A stretch of DNA of 33,310 bases, from assembly GCA_964455095.1 (NCBI GenBank), contig CAYVUV010000234.1, positions 1 through 33,310 on the forward strand, in the 5' to 3' direction. Origin of the DNA: CAYVUV01 sp964455095 (GTDB lineage: Bacteria; Desulfobacterota; Binatia; HRBIN30; CADEER01). The notes under the pieces were generated by a model. It searched no databases. It saw only the letters and a list, made by a program, of their open reading frames with translations, and was not told the origin of the DNA. The position numbers were made by a program, and so were the translations under genes. Positions within the stretch are counted from its first letter, which is position 1. Each line of letters opens with the position of its first letter. Below are positions 25,218 to 33,310 of the stretch, one piece after another.

Positions 25218-26432
25218 CTACTCGCGCCGGCTCCGCAGGTGGATCGGCAGTGACACGAATCCGCGCGAGACGACGTTGGGCTTGCGCGCCGGTGCGTCGC
25301 ACGCCACCGCCCAGTAGGGGAACCGCCGCAGCAGGGTGGCGATGGTGATCTGCGTGTTGAGGCGCGCCAGCTCGGCGCCGAGGCAGTGGTGAATGCCCTG
25401 GCCGAAGCTGACGTGGCGGTTGTCGGCCCGGCCGACATCGAGCGCATCGGCCTGCGCAAACTCCGCCGGGTCGCGGTTGGCCGCGCCCTGCAGCAGGATG
25501 ACGAAGTCGCCCGCGGCGATCACCGTGTCGCCGATCGGATAGGCGTCGGTGGCGACGCGCGCCGTGGCTTGCAAGGGGCTGTCGTAGCGCAGAAACTCTT
25601 CGACTGCGGTGCCGATCAACTCCGGCTGCCGACGCAGTCGCTCGCGCTCGCCGGGATGCTGGGCAAGCGCCCAGACGGCGTTGCCGAGCAGGTTCGTCGT
25701 GGTCAGGTGCCCGGCGCCGAGCAGCAGCGCGCAGGTCGAGAACAGCTCGGCGTCGGTGAGGCGACCGGCGTCGTCTTCGGCGGCGGCCAGCACGCTGACG
25801 AGGTCGTCGCCGGGGCGCGCGCGGCGCGCGGCGAAGACGTCGAGGAAGAAGCGGTGCATCTCGCGCGCGCTGTGCAGCGCGCGCTCGAACACCTCGGGCT
25901 GCACGAACGGATCGAGCAGCGCGCCGAGGTGGTCCGACCAGCGCTTGAACGCGGCGCGATCCGCCGCGGGCACGCCGAGCATCTCGGCGATGACGATCAC
26001 GGGCAGCGGGTAGGCGATCGCCTCGATGAAGTCGATCTCGTCGCGCGCGGCCGCGGCGTCGAACAGCTCGTCGGCGGTGCGCTGCGCGCTGGCGCGGCGG
26101 TGCTTCATGCCGGTCTGCGTGAACGCCTTGGCGACGATGCGCCGCATGCGCGTGTGGTCGGGCGGATCGAGGAACATCATGACGCGCCGCAGGGCGTCGC
26201 TGAGCTCGCGAAACTCCTCACGGATCGGCGGCAGCGGCGAGCTGCGCACGGGGTCGCTGTCGCGGCGGTCGACGCTGAACCGGGCGTCGCGCAGCACATT
26301 CCACACATCGGCGTGGCGGCTCAACACCCAGCCCTGGAACAACTGGCTGTGATGGACCGGATCGGCCGCGCGCAGCGCGTCGTAGTAGGGATACGGGTCG
26401 CGACGGAACTCAGGGTCCAGTGGGTTGAACAT
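25218..26432 (-). CDS. Cytochrome P450
   Basis: 404 residues, a soluble bacterial class I-type P450. The heme-binding loop FGQGIHHCLG carries the axial Cys350; the K-helix ExxR is Glu279-Arg282. The I-helix reads AGHLTT (240-245), so the acidic residue usually found before the Thr (AGHETT) is Leu here, which should alter the proton relay for O2 activation. The C-helix region DPPDHTRMRRIVAKAF is normal. Ferredoxin and reductase partners are not in the window. The radical SAM gene follows after 7 bp. Substrate cannot be told. Confidence 0.93.
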   Translation of the reverse strand: MFNPLDPEFRRDPYPYYDALRAADPVHHSQLFQGWVLSRHADVWNVLRDARFSVDRRDSDPVRSSPLPPIREEFRELSDALRRVMMFLDPPDHTRMRRIVAKAFTQTGMKHRRASAQRTADELFDAAAARDEIDFIEAIAYPLPVIVIAEMLGVPAADRAAFKRWSDHLGALLDPFVQPEVFERALHSAREMHRFFLDVFAARRARPGDDLVSVLAAAEDDAGRLTDAELFSTCALLLGAGHLTTTNLLGNAVWALAQHPGERERLRRQPELIGTAVEEFLRYDSPLQATARVATDAYPIGDTVIAAGDFVILLQGAANRDPAEFAQADALDVGRADNRHVSFGQGIHHCLGAELARLNTQITIATLLRRFPYWAVACDAPARKPNVVSRGFVSLPIHLRSRRE

Positions 26433-26576
26433 CGCGGTCGAACCAATCGGTCGATACGACTCACGACGCTTGTAGCACCATCACTCCCGGCTACACCAGC
26501 GCCGTGCAAGGTACCGGGGGTGATACAGGGCAGGGGTTGGTGTGACGCCGGCCGCCGCTGCGCGCGTGGCGCGGCG

Positions 26577-28196
26577 TCACTGCGTGGCGGCGACGAAGTT
26601 GTGCGAGCCGGCGATGATGTAGGGATAGACCATCTCCGGAATGTAGCCGCCCGTCGTCTTGCCGGGGACGACGTACGATCGCTCGACGATGCTGATCGGG
26701 TCGTCCAGCGGGATGAGGCTGTTGCCCATCAAATCGACACACAGGTCGCTGGCGGCGGCGAGCGCCGCGTTCGTGCAGTCGCGGGTGACGAACGTGGCGT
26801 AGAGTTTGGACAGATGGGTCAGCAAGTCCTGGTTGCCGGGCGGAATCGCGATGCCGAGGTCGGCCAGCAGGCGCTCGGCAGAACCGGTGAGCACGCCGCT
26901 GGCGAATCCGGTCGCCGTGCGGTTGGTTTGCGAGGTGCCGGCGACGCCGGACGAGTTGGCCGCGTTGTAGATATCGACGGAGACATAGTGACTGTTATCG
27001 ACGCGCTCCGCGGCGTGGTTCACGCCGGCGACAAAGCAGGCGTCCTCGGGGCCGAGCAGCAGCACGTAGTCGATCAGCGTCGCATAGGTGCTGGTGTCCT
27101 GATTGTCGCCCTCGCAGCTCACGCCGTATGCGATGCAACTCGAGCCGACGAGACCGGAGACCGGCACGCCCTCGCTGTCGTTCTGCGCCGTCGCCTGGCT
27201 CTGGTAGCTCGCCGCGGTGAGCGTCGGCACCGTGGATTCCAGATACGCGGCGAGCAGCGCGGTCAGTTGCTGCAGCGCGGTCTCGAGGCCGGTCTCACTG
27301 GTGTTGACCGCGTGCGGGGTGTACGGCGTGGCGCCGAAACGGGACACGGCCAGGGACTGGTTGGAGACCGTGTAGACCAGCACGTTGTTGCTCAACGCAT
27401 TCTGCCAATCGGTCGCCGCCGAGGGAGATTCGGGGACCGCGTAGCGCATCAGCGTGATCATGTCGTCGGCCTCGGCGCCGGTGCCGGTGATGACGTTTGC
27501 GCCGACCGGCTCGACGAAGATCGAGTCCGGCTGCAGGCCGCGCGCGCGGGCGCTGGCGATCAGCGCATCGGCCAGCGTCTGGTTCGAGGTGGTGATGTAC
27601 ACGATCACGTGGCCGCCCCACGGCGCCTGCCCGAACTGGTCCTGCACGACGATGTTGTTGACGTCGTTGCCGAGGCTGCCGAAGACCTCGTAGCGATCGG
27701 GATCGGGGGAGACGACGCGGGTGCGCGGCGGGGTGATGTCCGCGTAGTCGCTCGTCTCGCGCGTGAAGACGTAGCTCTGGTAGCCGAGATAGGCCGCCTG
27801 CGGGGGATAGGAGATGATGGTCACCAGCGCGTCGTGGTCGCTCAGCCGGTAGATGATGTTCGTCGTCCCGTCGGGACCCGCGGTGGCGAGCGGCGCCGCA
27901 TAGATCGGATCGACGTAGCTGTCGCCGACCGCCGGTTGCGGGATGATGTAGGGCGCCGCGGGATTCTGGCCGAAGCAACTGTCGAAGATGTCGACGTACG
28001 TCGGGCAATCGGTGTTCCGCATCAGGTACGCGTTGCCCTGCGCCACCGCGTACTGGCCCGGCAGGCCCTCGATCCAGGCCTGGTAGCTACTCAGCGTCTG
28101 AGCCGATTCCCCCGAGCCCGAGCCTCCACATCCGCCAGCCCACGCGGCGATCGCGACGAGAAACATTGCCGTGTGCCCGTTCAACCGTCTCTGCAT
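26577..28196 (-). CDS. Large lipoprotein of unknown function
   Basis: 539 residues. Signal peptide II with lipobox AGGC (Cys23) followed by GGSGSGES, then a globular exported domain. A good ribosome binding site (CGGAGG) precedes ATG. I recognise no family. Segments of note: TDCPTYVDIFDSCFGQNPAAPY, a SDHDALVTIISYPPQAAYLGYQSYVF stretch, and IYNAANSSGVAGTSQTNRT. Seven cysteines in the mature part beyond the lipid anchor, several closely spaced, suggest disulfides. Its overall style is like that of large periplasmic lipoproteins from Binatia- or actinobacterial-type genomes. The 144 bp before the P450 gene hold only a weak imperfect hairpin. Confidence 0.75.
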   Translation of the reverse strand: MQRRLNGHTAMFLVAIAAWAGGCGGSGSGESAQTLSSYQAWIEGLPGQYAVAQGNAYLMRNTDCPTYVDIFDSCFGQNPAAPYIIPQPAVGDSYVDPIYAAPLATAGPDGTTNIIYRLSDHDALVTIISYPPQAAYLGYQSYVFTRETSDYADITPPRTRVVSPDPDRYEVFGSLGNDVNNIVVQDQFGQAPWGGHVIVYITTSNQTLADALIASARARGLQPDSIFVEPVGANVITGTGAEADDMITLMRYAVPESPSAATDWQNALSNNVLVYTVSNQSLAVSRFGATPYTPHAVNTSETGLETALQQLTALLAAYLESTVPTLTAASYQSQATAQNDSEGVPVSGLVGSSCIAYGVSCEGDNQDTSTYATLIDYVLLLGPEDACFVAGVNHAAERVDNSHYVSVDIYNAANSSGVAGTSQTNRTATGFASGVLTGSAERLLADLGIAIPPGNQDLLTHLSKLYATFVTRDCTNAALAAASDLCVDLMGNSLIPLDDPISIVERSYVVPGKTTGGYIPEMVYPYIIAGSHNFVAATQ

Positions 28197-28392
28197 GCAG
28201 CCTCCGTCGCGCCCGATCGCGCTGCCAGCGTCTTGGTGGGGACGTGGAGTCGCCTCGAGGGTCCCCTTGTATTGGGGGACAGGCCGCGCCGTAAGATGGG
28301 AATACTACGCGCGTGGATCTACGGGGGTGGCGGCGCCTCGCCCTCCCGTGCGGAGAAAACCTCCAACGAGGGAGACCTTGGACCGCGGGCGG

Positions 28393-31300
28393 TCAGGACA
28401 GGCTGGCCAGCAGAGTCGCGGCTTCGCGCAGGTCGGGGGTTTCGAGCCCCTCGGTGAAGCGGCCGTAGACGTCCGCGAGCAGGGTGCGCGCTTCGCAGGC
28501 CCGCCCCTGACGGCCGAGCAGGCGGCTCATGCTGACGCTGGCGCGCAGCTCGAACGATGTCGCCCCCTGCGTCCGGGCGATCTCGCCGGCGCGCTGGAAG
28601 AGCGCCGCTGCCTCGCGCTCGGCCGACCCGTCGCGCTGCAGAATGATCTCGCCTTTCAAGCGCTGCAACTCGGCGTCGTAGAACGCGTCGGCGTGCGTCG
28701 CCGCCGCGGCGTCGAGGATGGCGAGCGCGTCGTCGGCGCGACCGTCGGCGGCGTAGATCTCGGCCAGCATGCCCATGACCTGCTTGCTGCCGATCTGCGC
28801 GCCCGTGGTCGCCAGCTGCGCCAGGCCGCGGTGGAGCTCGTCCGAGCCGCCGCCGTCGCCGGTGGCGAAGCGCGCCCAGCCGTGCTGCACCAGGCCGACG
28901 CCAAGCCAGAGCGGAAAGCTCTGCTCGGTCGACAGCGCGATCAGTTCGCCGGCGCAGGCGGCGACGCGCGGCGGCTCACGGCGGAACCAGTGCAACGTTC
29001 CCGCAAAGCCGAGCGCGAAGGCGAGGCTGAGCGCGTGGCGGCTCTCGCGCGCCAGTCGCACTGCTTCCTCCCCGCGCCGCAGCGCCTGCTCGTGACAGCC
29101 GATGTTCCACAGGGCCAGGGCGGCGAAGGTGCGCGCGACGACGCCCGGCTCCTGGCCATAGGCGTACGCCAGCGCGCGGTGCTGGGCCGGATCGTACAGG
29201 GCGATGGTCTGGTTGAGGTGCTCCAGCGCTTCGGGGGATCGCCCGAGCCAGTAGAGCGGGTTGCCCACCGTCATGTGGCCGAGCAGGAGCAGCGCCGCAT
29301 CGCCCGTCTGCTGCGCCAGCGCCAGGAGTTGTTGGCCGATCTCGTGCGCGACGCCCAGATCGCCGCGGGTCTGGTAGAACGCGGTGAGCCCGAACAGCGC
29401 CTGAAACAACTGCGGCGCGTCGCCGATCTCCTGGCAGAGGGCGCGCGCGCGTCCATACGCGGCTTCGACCGCCGGATCGCCGAATCCCTTTACCGCCTGC
29501 AACGGCGCGCCGAGCATGACCTGGAGAATCGCCTCCTGCTGCGCGCGCCGCGGACTGTCGTGCGATTCGCGGATGAGCTCGATGCCCTTGGTGAGATGGC
29601 GGATGGCCTCGGCATTGGCCGAACGCTTGGTGGCGCGGTCGCCGGCGCGCTGGTAGTAGGCGACGGCCCGCTCGCCGAGCCCGGCCTCTTCGTAGTGGCG
29701 CGCGATGATCTCGGCTTCGATTTCGGCGCGCTCCGGGAAGCGCTCTTCCAGCGCCCGCGCCACGCGCGCGTGCAGCTCCTGGCGCTTGCTCTTCAACAGC
29801 GACTGGTAGGCCGTGTCCTGAATCAGCGAGTGCTTGAACATGTACGACGCGGCCGGCGGCGCGCCGCGCACGAACAGCAGGCCGGCGCGCACGAGCCGCT
29901 CCAGTCCTTCCGCCAGCCCCGGTTCGTCCAGCGGTGAGACTGCCGCGAGCAGGGCGAACGGGAACTCGCGGCCGAGCACTGCCGCCACCATGGCGATCTC
30001 TTTGGTGGCACCGAGGCGATCGAGACGCGCCATGAGCGAATCCTGCAGGGTGGACGGCACCGCCAGATCGCGCAGCGGCGCGCCGCGGCCGGTGCCGTGC
30101 TCGGACTCGAGGACGTTGTTGGTCAGCTCCTCGATGAAGAGCGGTACGCCGTCCGTCTTGGCCACCATTTGCTCGAGCAGCTCGGGCGCCAGCGCCCGCG
30201 GGGCGGCGATGCGCGCAATCATCGCCGATGTCTGCGGGCGTGTAAGCGGGGTCAGCGCCAGGTGCAGCAGGTGCGGCCGGGGCGACCAGGGCTGCTGGAA
30301 GCTCGGCCGGAACGTCAACAGCGCCAACAGCGGCGCCGTCGCGACGCGGTCGAGCACCTGCGTCAACAGCTCGAGCGTCGACGGGTCGACCCAATGCAGA
30401 TCCTCGACCAGCAGGGCCACGGGGCGGGTATCGGCGAGACGGATCAACCAGTCGGCCACCGCGTCCAAGGTGCGCCGCCGCTGTGCCTCGGGGCTCAAGG
30501 CGAGGGGCGTGTAGCGACTGGGGAGCGGCAGGCCCAGCAACCGCGCCAGCAGCGGCAGGACCTCCGCCAGGGGCAACCCGACGGCAGCGAGGCCGGCTTC
30601 GAGCTTGGCGAGCTGGTCGGTCACGCTGTCCTCGGGCGCCAGGTCGAAGCCCTGCTGGACCAACCCGATGACCGCGAACAGCGCGCTGTTCTCGTGATAC
30701 GGCGAGCCGCCGCACTCGAGCCAGGTGTGGCGTTCGGCCGCCAGGCGCTCGCGCAGCACGTTGACCAGGCGCGACTTGCCCATGCCCGCCTCGCCCTCGA
30801 GCAGCACCACTTGTCCGCAGCGCTGCTCGACCTGCGCCCAGCGCTCGACCAACAGCGCCAGCTCCGCTTCGCGGCCGACCAACGGCGTCAGCCCGGTGGC
30901 GGCGGCGAGCTGCAAGCGGGTCTGCACGCCGCTCGGCTGCAGCACGCGGTGCGCGGCCACTGGTTCGGTGATGCCCTTGAGGGATTGCGGACCGAGGTCC
31001 TCGAGCACGAACAGGCCCTGGACGAGCCGCCGCGTCGCGGCGCTGATGACGACCGAGCCGGCGCGCGCGACGTTCTGCAGCCGCGCGGCCACGTTCACCG
31101 TGCTGCCGAGGACGTCGTACTCGGCGTGGTCCCCTGGCGTGCTCACGACCAGGCCGGTGTGAATGCCGATGCGCAGCGCGATGCCGCCCGCGCTCAGTCC
31201 GGAGAGGTGCGCGCCGATCCGTCGATTGAGGCGCGGGACCTGCGCCTGAATGGCGAGCGCGGCGCGCACCGCGCGGGCCGGATCGTCCTCGTGCGCCTGC

Positions 31301-31713
31301 GGGTAGCCGAAGTAGACCAGCAACCCGTCGCCGAGGTAGCGGGCGATATGGCCGTCGAAGCGCTGCACCTCGGCGGCGCAGGCGTCGTAGTAGGTGTGCA
31401 TCACGTGGCGGAGCTCTTCGGGGTCGAGTTGCTCGGACAGTGCGGTCGAGTCCACCATGTCGCAGAACATGACCGTCAGCTGCCGGCGTTCCCCCTGTTG
31501 GTCGAGCGCCGCGCATCCGTTGGTCGGCCGCATCCGCTCGGTGCCGTGCCACGCCACCTCCGCCGCCTGCGCCAGGCCGCAGGTGGGACAGAAGTTCGCC
31601 CCCGCCGCCACCGCGTTCCCGCACCGCGCGCACGCGCTGGGCATGCGCCGGCCACACTGCGCGCAATAGGGATCATCCGGCCTGTTAGCTCGGTTACAGT
31701 TGGGGCACTGCAT
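28393..31713 (-). CDS. Zinc-ribbon adenylate/guanylate cyclase fused to AAA ATPase and TPR domains
   Basis: 1106 residues. The N-terminus has four CxxC knuckles (CPNC, CAQC, CARC, CPTC; residues 3-45), a double zinc ribbon. The class III cyclase domain (about 76-260) has metal ligands Asp85 (FCDMVDST) and Asp129 (GDG), Asp200 in YDVLG for purine recognition, and Asn207/Arg211 (NVAARL). The residue matching the purine-specifying Lys is Arg125. Then come an ATPase of the AAA-16/MalT type, with Walker A GEAGMGKS (307-314) and Walker B LLVEDLHWVDPS, and helical TPR-like repeats to the end. ATG 31713 is chosen; a GTG lies nine codons upstream. Probably a large cytoplasmic signalling protein making cAMP. 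Confidence 0.88.
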   Translation of the reverse strand: MQCPNCNRANRPDDPYCAQCGRRMPSACARCGNAVAAGANFCPTCGLAQAAEVAWHGTERMRPTNGCAALDQQGERRQLTVMFCDMVDSTALSEQLDPEELRHVMHTYYDACAAEVQRFDGHIARYLGDGLLVYFGYPQAHEDDPARAVRAALAIQAQVPRLNRRIGAHLSGLSAGGIALRIGIHTGLVVSTPGDHAEYDVLGSTVNVAARLQNVARAGSVVISAATRRLVQGLFVLEDLGPQSLKGITEPVAAHRVLQPSGVQTRLQLAAATGLTPLVGREAELALLVERWAQVEQRCGQVVLLEGEAGMGKSRLVNVLRERLAAERHTWLECGGSPYHENSALFAVIGLVQQGFDLAPEDSVTDQLAKLEAGLAAVGLPLAEVLPLLARLLGLPLPSRYTPLALSPEAQRRRTLDAVADWLIRLADTRPVALLVEDLHWVDPSTLELLTQVLDRVATAPLLALLTFRPSFQQPWSPRPHLLHLALTPLTRPQTSAMIARIAAPRALAPELLEQMVAKTDGVPLFIEELTNNVLESEHGTGRGAPLRDLAVPSTLQDSLMARLDRLGATKEIAMVAAVLGREFPFALLAAVSPLDEPGLAEGLERLVRAGLLFVRGAPPAASYMFKHSLIQDTAYQSLLKSKRQELHARVARALEERFPERAEIEAEIIARHYEEAGLGERAVAYYQRAGDRATKRSANAEAIRHLTKGIELIRESHDSPRRAQQEAILQVMLGAPLQAVKGFGDPAVEAAYGRARALCQEIGDAPQLFQALFGLTAFYQTRGDLGVAHEIGQQLLALAQQTGDAALLLLGHMTVGNPLYWLGRSPEALEHLNQTIALYDPAQHRALAYAYGQEPGVVARTFAALALWNIGCHEQALRRGEEAVRLARESRHALSLAFALGFAGTLHWFRREPPRVAACAGELIALSTEQSFPLWLGVGLVQHGWARFATGDGGGSDELHRGLAQLATTGAQIGSKQVMGMLAEIYAADGRADDALAILDAAAATHADAFYDAELQRLKGEIILQRDGSAEREAAALFQRAGEIARTQGATSFELRASVSMSRLLGRQGRACEARTLLADVYGRFTEGLETPDLREAATLLASLS

Positions 31714-31857
31714 GACGGCGCTTTCCGTTCCGGGGTGCACGGTTCTGTTTTACGCGCGCGGCCAGCAGCGTCAATTGGGGAATTTCCCTCGGTACCCCTG
31801 GTTTTCCCGTGGGGCACACGCTTGTCGAAAGAATGCGCCAGCGGCGCGGATGCCTGC

Positions 31858-33183
31858 TTACGGCCGCAGGCGCCGGCTCAGGCGCGACCAGCTCTCGAGG
31901 ATCACGCCAATCGGCGCGGCGAACTCGGCCAGGCGTTGCTCGTCGTCCGCATCGAAGGGCGTCCCGCCGGCCTTGTTGAGCAGCTGCACGACGGCGAACA
32001 CCCGCTGGCGGCTGTCGACGAGCGGGGTGGTGAGGATGCTGCGGGTGCGATAGCCGGTGCGCTGATCGACGGCCGAATTGAAGAGCGGCTCCTGATACGC
32101 GTCGGCGACGTTCATCGGCTGGCCGGTCGTCGCGACGCGCCCGGCGATGCCGGCGTCGAGCGGGGTGCGGATCTCCAGCGGCGCCTCGCCGCCGCTTTGC
32201 GCGACCTTCGACCACAGCTCGCCCGCGTGGCGGTCGACGAGAAACAGCGTCACCCGATCGGCGTGCAGGAGCTGGCCGACCTTCAAGGTGAACGCCTCCA
32301 GCACCTGCTCGAACATGCTCTCGATGGCCTCGTTCTCGCTCAGGTTGAAGACCTCGAGAAACTGTTGCGCTTCGGCGGTGACCTGGTCGAGCATGCCGCG
32401 GAACTGCGGCACCGTCAGGGCCTGCACCTGGCGCGTGAGATCGCCCTTGCGGTTGTTGAGCGCGAGCATCGAGACCATGTGCTGCGTGTTGCTGATGACG
32501 GCCGACGTGAACGACGACAGCTTGCCGTCTTCCAGGTTGATGATGCGATCGGCGATATCGAGGATGCGATTGTCGTGCGTCACCATCACCACGGTGCACT
32601 GCTGCTGCTTGGCGAGCTTCTGCATCAGCTCGACCACGTCGCGGCCGGATTTCTTGTCGAGCGAGGCCGTCGGCTCATCGGCGAGAATCAGCTTGGGCTC
32701 GCTCGCCAGCGCGCGGGCGATGGCGACGCGCTGCTTCTGCCCGCCCGAGAGCTGATCGGGATGGTGGCCGGCGCGATCGCCGAGCCCCACCGCCGCGAGC
32801 ATCGCCCCCGGCCGCTGGCGCAGCGTCGCCCTGGGCAGATCCGGGTGCAGTTGCAGCGCGAGCCGCACGTTCTGGGTGGCGTCGAGCGAATCGAGGAGGT
32901 TGTGCGCCTGAAAGATGTAGCCCACTTGCTTGCGCACCTGCACGAGCGTCCGCTCGTTGGCGCCGCGCAGCTCGTGTCCGAGCACGCGCAGGCTGCCTTC
33001 TTGCGCCGAGCGCAGCGCGCCGATCAGCGTCAACAAGGTGGTCTTCCCCGATCCGGACGGCCCGGTGAGGATGACGATCTCGCCGGCCTGAATATCGGTG
33101 CAGATGTCGAACAGAATCTGCCGCCGCGCGCTGCCGCTGCCGTAGTAGTGATTGACGTGGTCGATGTGGATCGCCGGTTCCAT
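31858..33183 (-). CDS. ABC transporter ATPase (DevA/LolD type) fused to a GAF domain
   Basis: 441 residues; ordinary DevA/LolD/MacB ATPases have about 230. Residues 1-235: Walker A GPSGSGKT (41-48), Q-loop YIFQAHNLLDSLDATQNV, signature LSGGQ (145-149), Walker B LILADE (165-170) and H-loop VTHD. DATQNV and TASLDKKSGRDVVELMQ are typical of DevA. After a helical linker (RQVQALTVPQFRGMLDQVTAEAQQFLEVFNLSE) comes a GAF domain (about 280-435) with ADRVTLFLVDRHAGELWSKVA, IAGRVATTGQPMNVADAY and SILTTPLVDSRQRVFAVVQLLNK, a small-molecule sensor of the cyclic-nucleotide-binding style. Its start overlaps the permease stop (TGATG). The cyclase gene lies 144 bp downstream. Confidence 0.9.
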   Translation of the reverse strand: MEPAIHIDHVNHYYGSGSARRQILFDICTDIQAGEIVILTGPSGSGKTTLLTLIGALRSAQEGSLRVLGHELRGANERTLVQVRKQVGYIFQAHNLLDSLDATQNVRLALQLHPDLPRATLRQRPGAMLAAVGLGDRAGHHPDQLSGGQKQRVAIARALASEPKLILADEPTASLDKKSGRDVVELMQKLAKQQQCTVVMVTHDNRILDIADRIINLEDGKLSSFTSAVISNTQHMVSMLALNNRKGDLTRQVQALTVPQFRGMLDQVTAEAQQFLEVFNLSENEAIESMFEQVLEAFTLKVGQLLHADRVTLFLVDRHAGELWSKVAQSGGEAPLEIRTPLDAGIAGRVATTGQPMNVADAYQEPLFNSAVDQRTGYRTRSILTTPLVDSRQRVFAVVQLLNKAGGTPFDADDEQRLAEFAAPIGVILESWSRLSRRLRP

Positions 33184-33310
33184 CAGAAGATCTCGGCCGG
33201 GTCGGCGGAGCGGATCTTGCGCAGCGCCAGGGTGCCGGACACGCAACACATGGTGACGGTCAGCGCCAGGACCTTGGCGCCGAGCGGCAGGCTGAGCGTC
33301 AGGGTCATGT
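33183..33310 (-). CDS. DevC/FtsX-like ABC permease, C-terminal end (partial)
   Basis: Only the last 42 or so codons are in the window; the gene continues beyond 33310. The visible end reads LPLGAKVLALTVTMCCVSGT, a transmembrane helix, then LALRKIRSADPAEIF and a stop. The (A/S)xRKxRxxDPAEVF end is characteristic of DevC/MacB-type permeases. The stop shares a base with the start of the DevA-GAF gene (TGATG), so the two form a transporter that probably exports a lipid or glycolipid with a membrane-fusion partner further upstream. Confidence 0.8.
   Translation of the reverse strand, partial: MTLTLSLPLGAKVLALTVTMCCVSGTLALRKIRSADPAEIF

Noticed and set aside
26479..26525. Imperfect 11-bp inverted repeat after the large lipoprotein gene
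   Set aside because: It has a 24-nt loop, one wobble pair and no T-tract on the minus strand; too weak to call a terminator.
28340..28392. Possible terminator after the cyclase gene
   Set aside because: There is a TTTTC run, but the preceding stem is only about 4 bp.
25386..28457. A 1023-codon open frame on the plus strand
   Set aside because: It is antisense to the P450 and lipoprotein genes, is Arg/Val/Gly/Asp-rich in the manner of GC-rich shadow frames and has no domain; the minus-strand products are clear.

Overview
The window is GC-rich DNA from a Gram-negative, soil- or sediment-type bacterium. Outer-membrane porin, lipobox lipoproteins, type IV minor pilins, an exosortase-type C-terminal sorting tail, and a Cys-rich secreted protein with a Thr/Pro-rich linker and dockerin-like tail all fit a deltaproteobacterium-like lineage. 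My best guess is Candidatus Binatota/Binatia or a relative, an inference from gene style only. No rRNA, tRNA, integrase, transposase or CRISPR array is visible.

Region 1 (1-9.0 kb, accessory). A wrecked ammonium transporter gene (minus strand, multiple lesions) is followed by a dispersed inverted-repeat element. Next come a secreted Cys-rich dockerin-like protein, a five-gene plus-strand minor-pilin cluster (FimT/GspH-, PilV-, PilW- and PilX-like, plus a small periplasmic coiled-coil protein), an ECF sigma factor with a SnoaL-like C-terminal domain, a fatty acid hydroxylase/sterol desaturase family membrane enzyme, and on the minus strand a Cys/Asp-repeat surface protein containing a recent 300-bp tandem duplication.

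Region 2 (9.0-22.2 kb, all minus strand). This is a complete urea-scavenging superoperon, in transcription order: porin, urtA, urtB, urtC, urtD, urtE, ureD, ureA, ureB, ureC, ureE, ureF, ureG and a small lipoprotein. Most junctions overlap or nearly abut. Upstream lies a good sigma-54 (-24/-12) promoter candidate, and about 30 bp further upstream a perfect 12-bp dyad, suggesting NtrC-type nitrogen control. A terminator-like hairpin after urtA could set the binding protein in excess. The longer junctions inside the ure part are filled by palindromic repeats of different families. Urea would enter through the porin and UrtABCDE and be hydrolysed by nickel urease, while the neighbouring ammonium transporter gene is decayed.

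Region 3 (22.3-23.6 kb). A DUF433-type antitoxin has a toxin partner cut off after about ten codons. It is followed by a DUF6932-like nucleotidyltransferase-fold gene overlapping a small helical partner, then the second copy of the inverted-repeat element.

Region 4 (23.6-33.3 kb, minus strand). A cytochrome P450 and a B12-binding-like radical SAM enzyme form a two-gene unit. Upstream of them are a 539-residue lipoprotein of unknown function, a zinc-ribbon/adenylate cyclase/AAA ATPase/TPR signalling protein, an ABC ATPase of the DevA type fused to a GAF domain, and the 3' end of its DevC-like permease running off the window.
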